DNA from: Pleurostoma richardsiae
Lineage: Eukaryota > Ascomycota > Sordariomycetes > Calosphaeriales > Pleurostomataceae
Assembly: GCA_030052745.1 (NCBI GenBank)
Contig: JANBVO010000013.1
Coordinates: forward strand, 1 to 64,000
Direction: 5' to 3'
DNA length: 64,000 nt
How positions within the stretch are numbered: position 1 is the first letter of the stretch; every line of letters begins with the position of its first letter. A program made the position numbers and the translations under genes. Positions 31,161-41,328 of the stretch are shown piece by piece. Under the pieces are notes generated by a model. It had not been told where the DNA came from. It made no database searches and was given only the letters and a program-made list of their open reading frames with translations.

Positions 31161-33865
31161 ATGGCGATCCAGAAGAAACACGGCAAGGGCCGTCTGGATA
31201 AGTGGTACAAGCTTGCAAAGGAGAAGGGCTACCGAGCCCGTGCCGCTTTCAAGCTCATCCAGCTGAACAAGAAATATGGCTTCCTGGAGAAGTCCAAGGT
31301 CCTGCTCGATCTTTGCGCCGCCCCAGGGTCATGGTGCCAGGTCGCTTCTGAGGTTATGCCTGTCAACAGTCTCATCATCGGCGTCGACCTTGCTCCGATC
31401 AAGCCTATCCCGAGGGTAATCACTTTCCAGAGCGATATTACGACCGAGAAGTGCAGGGCCACGATCCGGCAGCATCTCAAGACCTGGAAGGCGGATACCG
31501 TGTTGCACGATGGCGCTCCCAATGTTGGTACTGCTTGGGTTCAAGACTCGTTCAACCAGGCAGAATTGGCGCTGCAGTCTATGAAGCTCGCTACCGAGTT
31601 TCTCATTGAAGGCGGAACGTTTGTCACCAAGGTTTTCCGGTCCAAGGACTACAATTCATTGCTATGGGTCTTCAACCAACTTTTCACCAAAGTCGAGGCG
31701 ACTAAGCCCCCATCTTCACGAAATGTCTCCGCCGAGATCTTCGTTGTTTGCAGAGGTTTCAAGGCGCCAAAGCGAATAGACCCCAAGTTCCTCGATCCCC
31801 GCGCTGTGTTCGAGGAGTTGGCCGCTCCGACTCCCAATAACGAGGCGAAGGTGTACAACCCTGAGATAAAGAAGAGGAAGCGAGAAGGTTACGAAGAAGG
31901 AGATTATACGCAGTTCAAAGAAGTTCCCGCTAGTGAATTCATTCAGACTACAGACCCCATTGCTATTCTGGGCAGCATCAACCGGTTGACGTTCGAGCAG
32001 CCAAAGAATGGAGACGTGGCCCTCGCTGCGTTAGACAAGCTTCCAGAGACGACGGACGAGATCCGCCAATGCTGCGCTGATCTCCGCGTGTTGGGCAGGA
32101 AGGAATTCAAGATACTGCTGCGGTGGAGGCTGAGAGTCAGAGAGATATTCGGGTTTCCCACGAAGAAGACGGCCAAGCCCGAGGAGTCAGAAGAGGTCGC
32201 TGAGGTCGAATCCATGGACGAGGAGATGAAGATTCAGGAAGAGCTTCAGGCAATGAAAGACAAAGCGAGTTCGAAGAACAAGCGACAGCGGCGGAAGGAG
32301 AATGAGATGAAGCAAAAGGAGATTGTCAGGATGCAGCTCAACATGACTGCCCCCATGGATATCGGACTGGAGCAAACTGGGCCGGTTGGCGACGGCGCCC
32401 TGTTTGCTCTCAAGACTATCGACAACAGCAATGCCTTGAACAGGATAGCCCGAGGCAAGATGACAGTTGTCAGCGAACGGGACATAAAAAAGGATTTTGA
32501 CAGCGGCATCGGTTCCTCCGCAGACACCGACGAGGATAGTGATCCGGAAGCAGACCGACTCGAGAGAGAGCTTGATTCCATGTATGACAACTTCAAAGAG
32601 CGCAAGGCTGCCGCGGATGCGAAGTACCGGGCAAAACGTGCCCGAGAGGAGCATGAAGACGGCGAGTGGGAAGGTGTCTCTGCCAGTGAACATGCAAGCA
32701 GTGACGATGATCTGCTCGAGGAAGAGAGCAGTGATGATGATGACGAGGACGACCACCAGCCGGCACGGAGTTCATTGCTCACCAACCTGGAACAGCCATC
32801 AGTGGACAGTGACGGCTTATCTAAACGAGCGAGAGCTTTCTTCAACCAGGACATTTTCAAAGATATAGCAGGGATCGATGATGAAGAATTTGATGAAGAG
32901 GCGGATGAGGATGTTGAGATGGATGAGGCTGTCGTCAGCGTAGGAGTGGAGGAGGGAGAGGCTTCTGATGATGAAGACGAGGCTCCTGTCGCTCTACCAA
33001 AAGAGGGACCGGTGGCTGAGCCAGACTCCGATTCTGACGAAAGTGACCCCGGTTTCGAGGTCATCAAGGCGGACAAAATCGAAGATGACTGGGAAGAGGA
33101 GGACAGGAGACGAGCAGATGGCAGGCCGAGTAAGCACAGCCTACCGTCCCAGAACAATGGCATCCCCGCTAACGACCCAGACATCGAGATCATTACCGCC
33201 GAGGCTATGACTCTGGCACATGAACTGGCCAGCGGTAAGAAGTCGAAAGAGGACCTCATCGACGAAGCCTTTACCAAGCATGCCCTCCGGGATCGAGACG
33301 GTCTCCCCGACTGGTTCATAGAGGACGAGCACAGGCACGACAAGCCTCAGAAACCGATCACCAAGGCTGCCGCACAGGCGATCAAGGAAAAGCTCAGGGC
33401 ACTGAATGCCCGGCCCATCAAGAAGGGTAAGGGCCCCGTGCCAATTCTTTTTTGGGGAATTTGTGGTGAACCATCTGCTAACGCTTCGATTCAGTCCGCG
33501 AGGCCAAGGCCCGAAAGAAGTTTAAGGCTGCTCAGCGACACGAGAAGTTGCTCAAGAAGTCGCAGCTCCTCGCCGAAGATGAGGGCATGACAGAGAAGGA
33601 GAAGGCCGCCAGCATCAGCAAGTTGCTCGGCAAGGCCTCCAAGGTGAAGAGGAAGGCGCCTGTTAAGGTCGTTGTCGCCCGCGGCGCTAATAAGGGCAAG
33701 GGCCGCCCTGCTGGTGTTAGAGGTAAGCTATTTATCATTTTCGGATGCAGTCATCGCATTTGGGTGCTGGCTAACTCATGAATACTAGGTCGCTACAAGA
33801 TGGTAGACGCCAGGATGAAGAAGGAGACGAGAGCGCTGAAGAGGATAGCAAAGAGCAAAAAGTGA
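31161..33865 (+). CDS. SPB1: AdoMet-dependent rRNA 2'-O-methyltransferase Spb1
   Basis: Three exons (31161-33426, 33495-33722, 33789-33865) give 856 residues, close to the usual 840. The N-terminal FtsJ domain (residues 1-220) begins with the near-universal [20 protein letters not shown] and shows the K-D-K-E tetrad: Lys in RAAFKLIQL, Asp in LHDGAPN, Lys in FVTKVFRS and Glu in VSAEIFVV. The AdoMet loop is [10 protein letters not shown]. The central part is highly acidic with two coiled regions, and the last 120 residues are the basic Spb1 C-terminal domain, ending [15 protein letters not shown]. Spb1 methylates the A-loop guanosine of 25S rRNA in nucleolar pre-60S particles. The two C-terminal introns (68 and 66 nt) are needed to reach the conserved tail. 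Confidence 0.97.
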
Positions 33866-34229
33866 TAGGCATAATAGAAACAGAGCCCTCCTGTAAATGC
33901 CAAAGTTGACCTGGGGACGGCGGGCAAATCGTACTCTAAATGCTGTGCCCACCCTCAAAAGTGCAGCAGGAGGGAGTCGCACGGAGATGTCAAAAAGAAC
34001 CGCAAGCTACCGGAGAAGGCTTGGCTTTTCCTCATGAGGTGCCACATCATGCGTTGGTCAGATGCGTTGGTCAGATCAATTCAATATTGTGACACTGCGT
34101 GTACTCTAAGCTTGGAGCAATCGACAGGCGCCGCTCGCTCGAAATTTCGACGCCCTCGTCGACTGGTGAACCGGTGTAGCAGATAATCCATCGCAAGAAA
34201 GAAAAGTATCGTGAAGCCATGTAATCTCC
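33866..34229. other. Convergent 3' region
   Basis: About 360 bases between SPB1 and the orphan gene. A short direct duplication TGCGTTGGTCAGA occurs at about 34050-34075. No gene seen. Confidence 0.45.
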
Positions 34230-35354
34230 TCAGACTTGGCTAAACAGCCTGTCCCAATCCTCTGCGGTAGGGCTGTCACCTTCTTCCTCCCGTTTGCGCT
34301 TCCTCCTCTCGATATATCGAGTCATGACATCAAAGACGACTCGTTCGACCTTGCGGTTGACCTTCTGGTTGACCATGTGCTGTAACGTCTTATCCACCAT
34401 GTTCTGGATTTTTGCTTCGATCCGGGGTTCCAAATCCGCCCAAATGCTATCGCCCATCTCCCTGTAGAATTCAGGGGGTTTCAACAAGTATCCTTCGCGG
34501 TCCTCGTCGTCATCCTCCATTTTACCCTTGTCCTGATCGGCCTGTTGGTCGACGTGGCTTTCGGCGGCTTCTTCCTTTCCGTCATCCTGCGCCTTGTCGT
34601 CCCCGATCACACAATCGATCGGGTCCTTAGCGGCCAGTTCGATCAGGCTATTCCCAGAACCTGTCTTTTGCTGCTTCTCGGGTTTCGCCATGGTAATTTG
34701 GTCCGTGAAGTGAAAATCCGGTCCGTCGTTGGATGAAACGCCATTGCCTTCGATCCAGAGGGTACTTGCAGGATACATAGATCCTTTAAGGTGGTTGGTT
34801 GTCTGGTCGTATGTATTCTTGAATCCCTTCCAGAAGGCGGGGATTTTCTCTGTTGGTACCATCGGCTCGTCGCAGAGCCATTGTAGCTTGAGAACTTCGA
34901 TCTGTTCGAGAATCTTTGCCTTGGTCCGGTATTTGTACCAGTAGAGGAATCGAGCTGCCGCTACCATCTCCCGTGGGGGAAGCTGGGGAGGTAGGTTACT
35001 CTTTTGCCAGTGGCTGCAGCTCGACTGAACTCTCCATTTGGCCAGCTCGTCGAAAAGGAGCTTGACATCCCGAATAGTCATATTAGCGGAAGATTGATGG
35101 CAAGTCTCAGATGATCGGTGGAGATAGTATCGAAGGATATTCAAGTTGAGGGTTTTCCACAGGTATCCATGATCTGCCGCTCGCTGGAGAATATCCTCAA
35201 CCCATTGCTTGCTATATACTTTGCTGTATTTGACGTCCCAGATGTAGAAGCTTGGAGCGATGGGATGTGCGACTCTTCTCTCCAATTCTGCCGCGTTCAT
35301 GATGGGCTGTAGGGGTGCGTAGATCGTACGGGAGTCGCCAAGATGGGTTGGCAT
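34230..35354 (-). CDS. Uncharacterised protein, 374 residues
   Basis: Intronless frame with good protein character but no domain I recognise. The N-terminal 220 residues are mostly helical, rich in Trp, Tyr and Lys (for example FLYWYKYRTKAKILEQIEVL). A central acidic, Asp/Glu/Gln-rich linker spans about residues 255-290. The C-terminal 70 residues form a strongly charged helix that ends in a basic RRKRKREEE cluster, possibly coiled-coil and nuclear. No signal peptide or membrane segment. It lies between SPB1 (convergent) and the methyltransferase gene, in the same direction as the latter with 339 bp between. It is probably a lineage-restricted gene in an otherwise conserved block. Confidence 0.7.
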   Translation of the reverse strand: MPTHLGDSRTIYAPLQPIMNAAELERRVAHPIAPSFYIWDVKYSKVYSKQWVEDILQRAADHGYLWKTLNLNILRYYLHRSSETCHQSSANMTIRDVKLLFDELAKWRVQSSCSHWQKSNLPPQLPPREMVAAARFLYWYKYRTKAKILEQIEVLKLQWLCDEPMVPTEKIPAFWKGFKNTYDQTTNHLKGSMYPASTLWIEGNGVSSNDGPDFHFTDQITMAKPEKQQKTGSGNSLIELAAKDPIDCVIGDDKAQDDGKEEAAESHVDQQADQDKGKMEDDDEDREGYLLKPPEFYREMGDSIWADLEPRIEAKIQNMVDKTLQHMVNQKVNRKVERVVFDVMTRYIERRKRKREEEGDSPTAEDWDRLFSQV

Positions 35355-35693
35355 GTCCGACTGATTGATTGGAATAGACTACGCTGGCCGATCAGTTGAT
35401 TGCGCGGCGGGTGGGAATGGTAAAGACGAAGCTTGCGAAGAGGTTGGGCTAGGGGGAAGAAAATGAGGTAAGAGAGCGAGAAGTGAGGGTGGAAGTCTCA
35501 AGTTGCCAAAAAAGGATAAGGCTGCGGTGAACGTGCTGAGAGAGGCAAGTGCTGTATGAATGAAGCCGTTAAATGCCAGGTGGGTGCGAGTCAGACTATG
35601 TGATACTGAAGAGGAATGGGCATCACTCGTCAACGTCCGCGAGAATCTCATCACAATTTGAGATTTGAACCCTAGGCATTGCCGATACGTCAT
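35355..35693. other. Intergenic, no gene seen
   Basis: About 340 bases forming the promoter of the orphan gene and the 3' flank of the methyltransferase gene. Nothing else seen. Confidence 0.45.
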
Positions 35694-36997
35694 TTATTTC
35701 TTTCTAAACTTCCCCTGCAGCCAGCAGCGATACATCTTCAGGCGGCGAGCTCTATTCACCAGGAGACGACGATCGGCAGCGAGGTTCTCGACCTCGAACC
35801 GCGGCAGGCCGCCCACCGTCGCGTCCTCCCCCTCCCAGCACTGGCCGTCGCCGGACCATATGCCGGCGAGCTCGTCGCGGTCGAAGAAGTAGACGCGGGT
35901 GCCGTCTCCGCGGATGTAGAAGTTCTCATCCAGATACCGCCCCTTCCTGAACCGCACCTGGGCGAGGTCCCCTCTCCCATAATCGCGGAAGCAGACCTCG
36001 CCGCCGGGCTTGAGCAGCCTGTGCACGTTGCGCACGGCCGCCTTCCACTGCAGCGGGGAAAGCGCAGAGAAGATGAAGATCATGAGCGCGACGTCCACGG
36101 AGCCCTCCTCCAGGCCCGGAGGCAGCTCCTCGCCAGCGACGTCCCATACGTCGGCCTGGAGGCGCTCCGGGTTATAGTCTTCATGCTTCCGCATGACCTC
36201 GACCGCCTTCTTAGAGAAGTCGCACGCATGGATCTTAAGCTGCGGGTTCTTATTGTTCGCCATGATAGGAAATGCAGTATTGCCGGCACCAGCTCCTATC
36301 TCAAGGAGCGTGACGGGACCGGCGCCCTCCTGCGTTACCTTGGTCAGGATGGGGAACTCCTGCTGCAGCCACTTCCGGTCTTTGAAAAAATTGGCCGTGT
36401 TGTTCTTGTAGAACAGGTTCCACCATTTCACCGGATCTGTATTGAACCTGTCTGTCACGCTGTTAGCTGGCTTGCTCCTAGCCGAATAACTGATGCAACA
36501 ACATGGTTTTTGGTGGCGTAATCAGATGGGAGCGAAAGACGTAAGATGGTAATACATGTTGTCATCACATAATGTCAGATGAACTATGCATAATGTAAAT
36601 CATCATTAAACGCCGCAGGTTTGCTGCGATGGAGGGAAGGACACGAGAGGATAAATGATATGCACATACTCTTGTCAAAGTCAGAGACGGGCGACTTGCG
36701 CTGCATTTCAAACTGCTGCTCAGCATACTCTTTGTACGCATCGTCAGTCTCCACGTGGTCCCATGCGTTGAACTCGAAGACATCGTCGGCCTCGTTCAGG
36801 TAGCGAGAGCCGAACTGGAACGGGTCGCTCCTCTTCTGGTTGAAGTCCGGGTTATGGGAGCGATGCGGAGGCACAACGGCTCCGTCATCGCGAACCTCCA
36901 GGTTCGCCACCTCTTCTGCGAGCTTCTCCAGCTTCTCGGGCTGCGGTGTCTCAGCAGGAGCAGGAAGCGGCTGCTGGGCAACCTCGGCGGTGGCCAT
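35694..36997 (-). CDS. TRM140: tRNA m3C32 methyltransferase (Trm140/METTL2 family)
   Basis: Two exons, 36670-36997 and 35694-36451, with a 218-nt intron, give 361 residues. Splicing at the GACAG acceptor yields FDKNRFNTDPVKWWNLFYKNN, the family-specific segment just before the methyltransferase core. The class I fold is evident: motif I LLEIGAGAGNTAFP, acidic strand HACDFSKKAVEVM, motif IV VALMIFIFSALSP and post-motif LLKPGGEVCFRDYGRGDLAQ. Members make 3-methylcytidine at position 32 of Thr and Ser tRNAs in the cytosol. The yeast Abp140 actin-binding extension is absent, as in most fungi. The ATG at 36997 was chosen because upstream codons lack coding character. It is divergent from COQ10. 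Confidence 0.92.
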
Positions 36998-37481
36998 TGT
37001 CTCTTTTGGAGGGCGAGGGCTGTTTAAATTCCTGTTATGATGCTCAGTCAAGAGCAGATAACGGTCTTCGGACGCTATCGAATAGAGTCAAGCGACGAGC
37101 AGGTCCGACACAGCATGGCTAGGAACTCCCAGGAGGGCTGATGCTGGGTGGTGAAGAGAGAGGGTTGGGAAGGAGAAGTGACAGAAATTTTCCGAGTGTT
37201 GGAATAAACTCCCTTTGTGGCTGGACCCGCTGAGCCGCACGGCCAATTGTGGGCCTGTGGCTCTTTCTTACCGTCCCGCCGGAGCTGAAGATGGCGAGCA
37301 GCTCATCCGATCCGTCTCGAGACCAGTCCTCGCCTGGATCTTTCCATCTCAAGCTCACAATCCGGTCGTTATAATGTCACGGTAACATTACTCCATATGT
37401 GGTCACCGGGCTCGCCCCTGCCTCTCCTTTGTCTACCATCACCCGAAACGTCTTTCATCAACACCTTCTACACCCTCGAAA
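36998..37481. promoter_or_regulatory. Divergent TRM140/COQ10 promoter
   Basis: 484 bp between two divergent starts. The last 60 bases before COQ10 are CT-rich. I see no specific site that I can defend. Confidence 0.4.
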
Positions 37482-38222
37482 ATGGCGTCGAAGCTCACCC
37501 AACGTCTCGCGACCTCCCTCTCCTCCGCCCGGCCCCTTCTCACCATCCCGGCCGTTCCCCTCGCATATAACCACATCCTCAACCAACCCTCCCGGCCATC
37601 ACCGCAGGCCACGCCGGCCCGTCCGTTCCTCACTTCCACCACCTCCGCCCCGCAGACCATCTCCGTGCGCCGCGTCCTGCCCTACGACCGCCACGCCCTC
37701 TTCGGCCTCATCGCCGACGTCGACTCCTACTCCTCCTTCCTGCCCTACTGCGTCGCCTCCCGCGTCACGGCCTGGACCCCGCCCGACGCCGACGGCCGCC
37801 GCTGGCCCTCGCGCGCCGACCTGACCGTCGGCTTCGCCGCGCTGACGCAGAGCTACACCAGCCACCTGCGGTGCGTGCCGGGCGACTACGTGCAGGCCGT
37901 GAGCGGGGAGGGCGTCGGCGTCGCGGAGGGCAGCCCCGGGGGCGGGGTGTTCCGCAGCCTGGTGACGAGGTGGACGGTGCGGCCGGCCGGCGGGAGCGGG
38001 GGGGGGGAGAAGACTGCGGCGCCCGCAGCAACACCGGCGCCGGGAACGGGACCGGAAATCAAGCGGGACTGGACGGAGGTGGACCTCAGCATCCGGTACC
38101 AGTTCGCGAACCCGCTGCTGGCGGTGACGATGGCTTCTGTTGCGGACAGCATGGCGGGAATGATGATCAATGCGTTCGAGGAGAGAGCGGCGGAGCTGTT
38201 CGAGAAGCAGCGACGGGGTTGA
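37482..38222 (+). CDS. COQ10: Coenzyme Q-binding protein COQ10 (START domain)
   Basis: Intronless, 246 residues. The first 45 residues are rich in Arg, Ser, Thr and Pro without acids, a mitochondrial presequence. The START/polyketide-cyclase domain begins at about residue 55 with the conserved RRVLPYDRHALFGLIADVD, then SFLPYC, and ends with SIRYQFANPLLAVTM and the amphipathic final helix. COQ10 binds ubiquinone on the matrix side of the inner membrane and supports respiration and efficient Q synthesis. A Gly- and Ala/Pro-rich insertion of about 25 residues (around 170-195) interrupts the barrel just before the last strands, which is longer than I expect. The gene is very GC-rich (many codons end in C or G). 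Confidence 0.94.
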   Translation: MASKLTQRLATSLSSARPLLTIPAVPLAYNHILNQPSRPSPQATPARPFLTSTTSAPQTISVRRVLPYDRHALFGLIADVDSYSSFLPYCVASRVTAWTPPDADGRRWPSRADLTVGFAALTQSYTSHLRCVPGDYVQAVSGEGVGVAEGSPGGGVFRSLVTRWTVRPAGGSGGGEKTAAPAATPAPGTGPEIKRDWTEVDLSIRYQFANPLLAVTMASVADSMAGMMINAFEERAAELFEKQRRG

Positions 38223-39016
38223 GCCTAGACGGAAGAGTTGGCGCGGCTCTCTGTTGTGTCATGCAAACACCGTTCCTGTTTGCATTTCTACGGCAAGGGT
38301 GTCGAGTCGAGGAGCTCCTCCAGCCGACAGAGGCACAACATGGACACGGCGGTCAGGAAGCCAGGATGTATATGCCATGGTGGTGGAAGGCATAGACGCT
38401 CTTCTCTCAGCCATCACGGGAGAGGGACAGAGCCTGTACAAAGATCAAGAAACATCATCTCTCGGCAAAATACCCATTAGACTAGACATGTATAACATAT
38501 TAGCATCTGGCCACAGCCACATGCCAGGGAGAAATCCAAGACGCTGTATAGAATAGACTCCTCTAATTCATTCCAGAAAAGACAATCCAAAAGAGGATAA
38601 GAAAAATGCCTCCTCATCGTCCATCATTTGCGCCTGTCCATTTCCCAACGGGGAAATTTCCTGTGCTTCCCCCAGCCAGGGCAAGACTGTCACGAGTTTC
38701 CACCTGTCCAACCAACACCGGCCAGATCAAAAGCCAGTCCACGTCCGGACCGTAAACAAGCAGCATGCTTCCGCTCGTTTCATTGTTCTTTCATAGCCTC
38801 ATACTCCATAGACAGATGCAAGTGATGTCGCTTATAAAAGAGACAAGAAAAGGGGGGAATCCTTAACATGAAGAAGACTAATGGACATTGGTATCAAGAC
38901 CGGGAGAACATGTGTGCAAGAGAAATTTGAAAAGTGGTCCGCCTATTTTGATGACACGAAAGAACAGCAGTAGCGAGGAGGGTTCGTTACGTTAGGCGGA
39001 GATGAAATCGTGTAGA
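38223..39016. other. Convergent 3' region
   Basis: About 800 bases between COQ10 and the ubiquitin-like-domain gene, both ending here. Short frames are not convincing. No other feature. Confidence 0.45.
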
Positions 39017-39086
39017 TCATTTGCTTCTCCTGCCGAACCGGTCAGTCCCTGTGCTCAGTAAGGAAGTCACAGACGAAGGGGCAGAC

Positions 39087-41328
39087 TCACTTGCTCTTCT
39101 TCTTCGGCGCCACGCCCAAGAAGCCGAGGATAGGAGCGTTGTTGCTCTTGGAGCTCTTCTTCTTCGGCTTCTCCACATCCACGATGTGAGGCCCCGGAGC
39201 CATGCGCGGGTCTCCAACAGGCCGGCCCTGCATCGGCCCCTGCCAATTCTGTGGCACGGGGGGGACACCTCCTGGCGGCGGTCTGCCCATCGGCCGCATG
39301 CCGGGAGGGAAGCCCCCCGGAGGGATAGGGATGGGCATGCCCCTGGCCGGCATGCCGTGGTGTCCGTGCGGACGGCCCTGCTGCATAGGGATGCCGTGAG
39401 GAGGCATGCCTTGCGGCATGTGATTGCGCAGGGGCGCCTTGTCCATGGGCCACATATGCATGGTGATGGCCCAGTCAGGCTGGATGACCTTCTCCCAGAC
39501 GGAAGGGAGGATGATCTCGCCGTTGGGGCCTATCAGGTCGTAGTGCCCCTCCTGGACGTGCGGGCCGATGACGTCCACATGGACGAAGGCTTGCTTGATG
39601 AGCTCCTCCATGCCCTAGATGCCGCAGCCCTCGTTAGTCAGCTATCCAGACGACTGCGATTTTGTGGGAAGAAAGACATACCGCCCAGGTCTGGCAGAGA
39701 TGGAAGGGGAAGCTGAACTTCCTCCCGACAGCGTCTTTGAACTTGATGGGCGCCTTCTCCTTGTTTTTGGCCGCCTCTTCCGCCTTGGCCTTGGCCTCCT
39801 CGAGGGCCTTCTTCTTGAAGGCCTCTTCCTCTTCCTTCTTTGCCTTGGCCGCAGCAGCAGCGTCCTCCGCCGCCTTCTTCTCGGCCTCCAGCTTCGTTCT
39901 CGCGTCGATCTCCGCCTTAAGCTTGGCCTCCTCCTCGAGCTTCTTTCTCCACTCGGCCTCCTCCGCCGCCTTCTTGTCCGCCAGCGCCTTCGCCTCCGCT
40001 TCCGCCTTCATCGCGGCCTCGATCTTAGCCTTAGCCGCCGCCTCAGCGGCCGCCTGAGCCTCCGCCTCGCGCTTGCGCCGCTCCTCATCGGCCTTGCGCT
40101 CGGCTTCGATTTTGTCCCTCGCTTCCCGTTCCGCCCTCGCCATAGCCTCCGCGTGGAGCTTCGCGCGTTCCGCCTCGACTTTCCGCTCTGTTTCTATCCG
40201 CTCCCTCGCGGCTCTCTCAGCCTCCACGCGCGCCTTCTCGATCTCCTTCTTAGCCTCCTCCTGTGCCTTCTGCATGGCGTCTATCCGCCTCTGGAGAGTT
40301 TCCTCGGCATCTTTTCTGATCTTCTCTTCCAGCTGCCTCTGCCTCTCCTCTTCTTCCTTCCGCGCCTTCTCCGCCTTGTAAAGCTCTAATTGACCCTTGA
40401 TCAATTCTAGCTCTGGGTCGGGCTTCTTATCTGCCGGAGCTGGTGTGGTCGGTCCGGGAGCCGCGGGCGCTTCAGTCGGAGGGGGCGGCGGCGGCTGGCT
40501 ATACATGAATTGCTGTAGGTGAGGCGGCAATCCGTATCCCGGTCCAGCCCCGCCGTAGTAGGGCGGTCCCTGGTACGGCATCATCTCGTAGGGGGCTCGC
40601 GGCTCCCCAAAGTAGCTCGCGCCATTCGCTCCAGACATGGGTGTGAATGGATTGCTGTAATTGTACGGTACCATCTGACCTCCGGCGTACGGCGGCGGCC
40701 CATAGGGGGCAGGACCACCCACATGGCTCTGTGGATACGACGGTCCAGGTCCCCGCGCGCCGTAAAAAGGCCCTGGCGGGGGCGGGGGGTAGCCTCGGCC
40801 GTACTGGATGTACTCGTCCGAGGCCTCGCTGCTTACTGCCTGCATTGGGGGCGGGTTGGGTGCGCGATACGGTCGATTTTGGTGTGGAAGGCGGTGCCGG
40901 CGTAATGGGACCCGCGCCTGGCGGCTGTGCGGGCGGGAGTGACCACCAGAGTGATATTCTGCGCTGGCAGAGGCCGACTCTTCGGGCTCGATCTCGTCGT
41001 CCTCCGGGCCCCAGGTATCGTCCAGGTCCGCTTGCGACGAGCTAAACTCTTGGCTGTCGTGCGAGAAGTCGTCGTCGTCGGTCAGAGAATGCGACGAGGT
41101 GCCTGTAGGATGTTCTATAGTGATTCTTGTGGTCGGTCTGTCGATGTGTCTAGGGAGAAACAGAAGAGCCGCGTTAGTCAATTCACCTTCTCTATCAAGT
41201 CGCTCAAACCGAAATGAGGGCGTGATGCGAGGAGGAAGGGGATAAGTAGAGGCAAGGGAGGGGGGTAGCGGCCCAAGCAAATGAGTCGCTGCGGTTTTCA
41301 CTCCTCGATTAGGCAGTACTTACGACAT
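39087..41328 (-). CDS. Proline-rich, coiled-coil protein with C-terminal ubiquitin-like domain
   Basis: Three exons: a 5-nt first exon (41324-41328, ATGTC), then 39682-41149 and 39087-39614, giving about 666 residues. Without the 174-nt intron the frame has no good start; with it the protein begins MSHIDRPTTRITIEH. Order of parts: acidic Ser-rich N-terminus (to about 90), Pro/Tyr/Gly-rich region (about 130-270), a very long Ala/Glu/Lys charged helix (about 290-470, predicted coiled coil), then a ubiquitin-like domain across the second junction (KFKDAVGRKFSFPFHLC to WAITMHMWP), and a Pro/Met/Gly-rich tail ending in lysines. The domain is frequent in fungal proteins of unknown role. The stop codon at 39087 overlaps a perfect donor (GTGAGT); splicing to an acceptor near 39030 would extend the end to 39017 and add three residues. 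Confidence 0.8.

Noticed and set aside
32246-33343. 365-codon minus-strand frame
   Set aside because: Ser/Leu-rich antisense shadow of the acidic part of SPB1.
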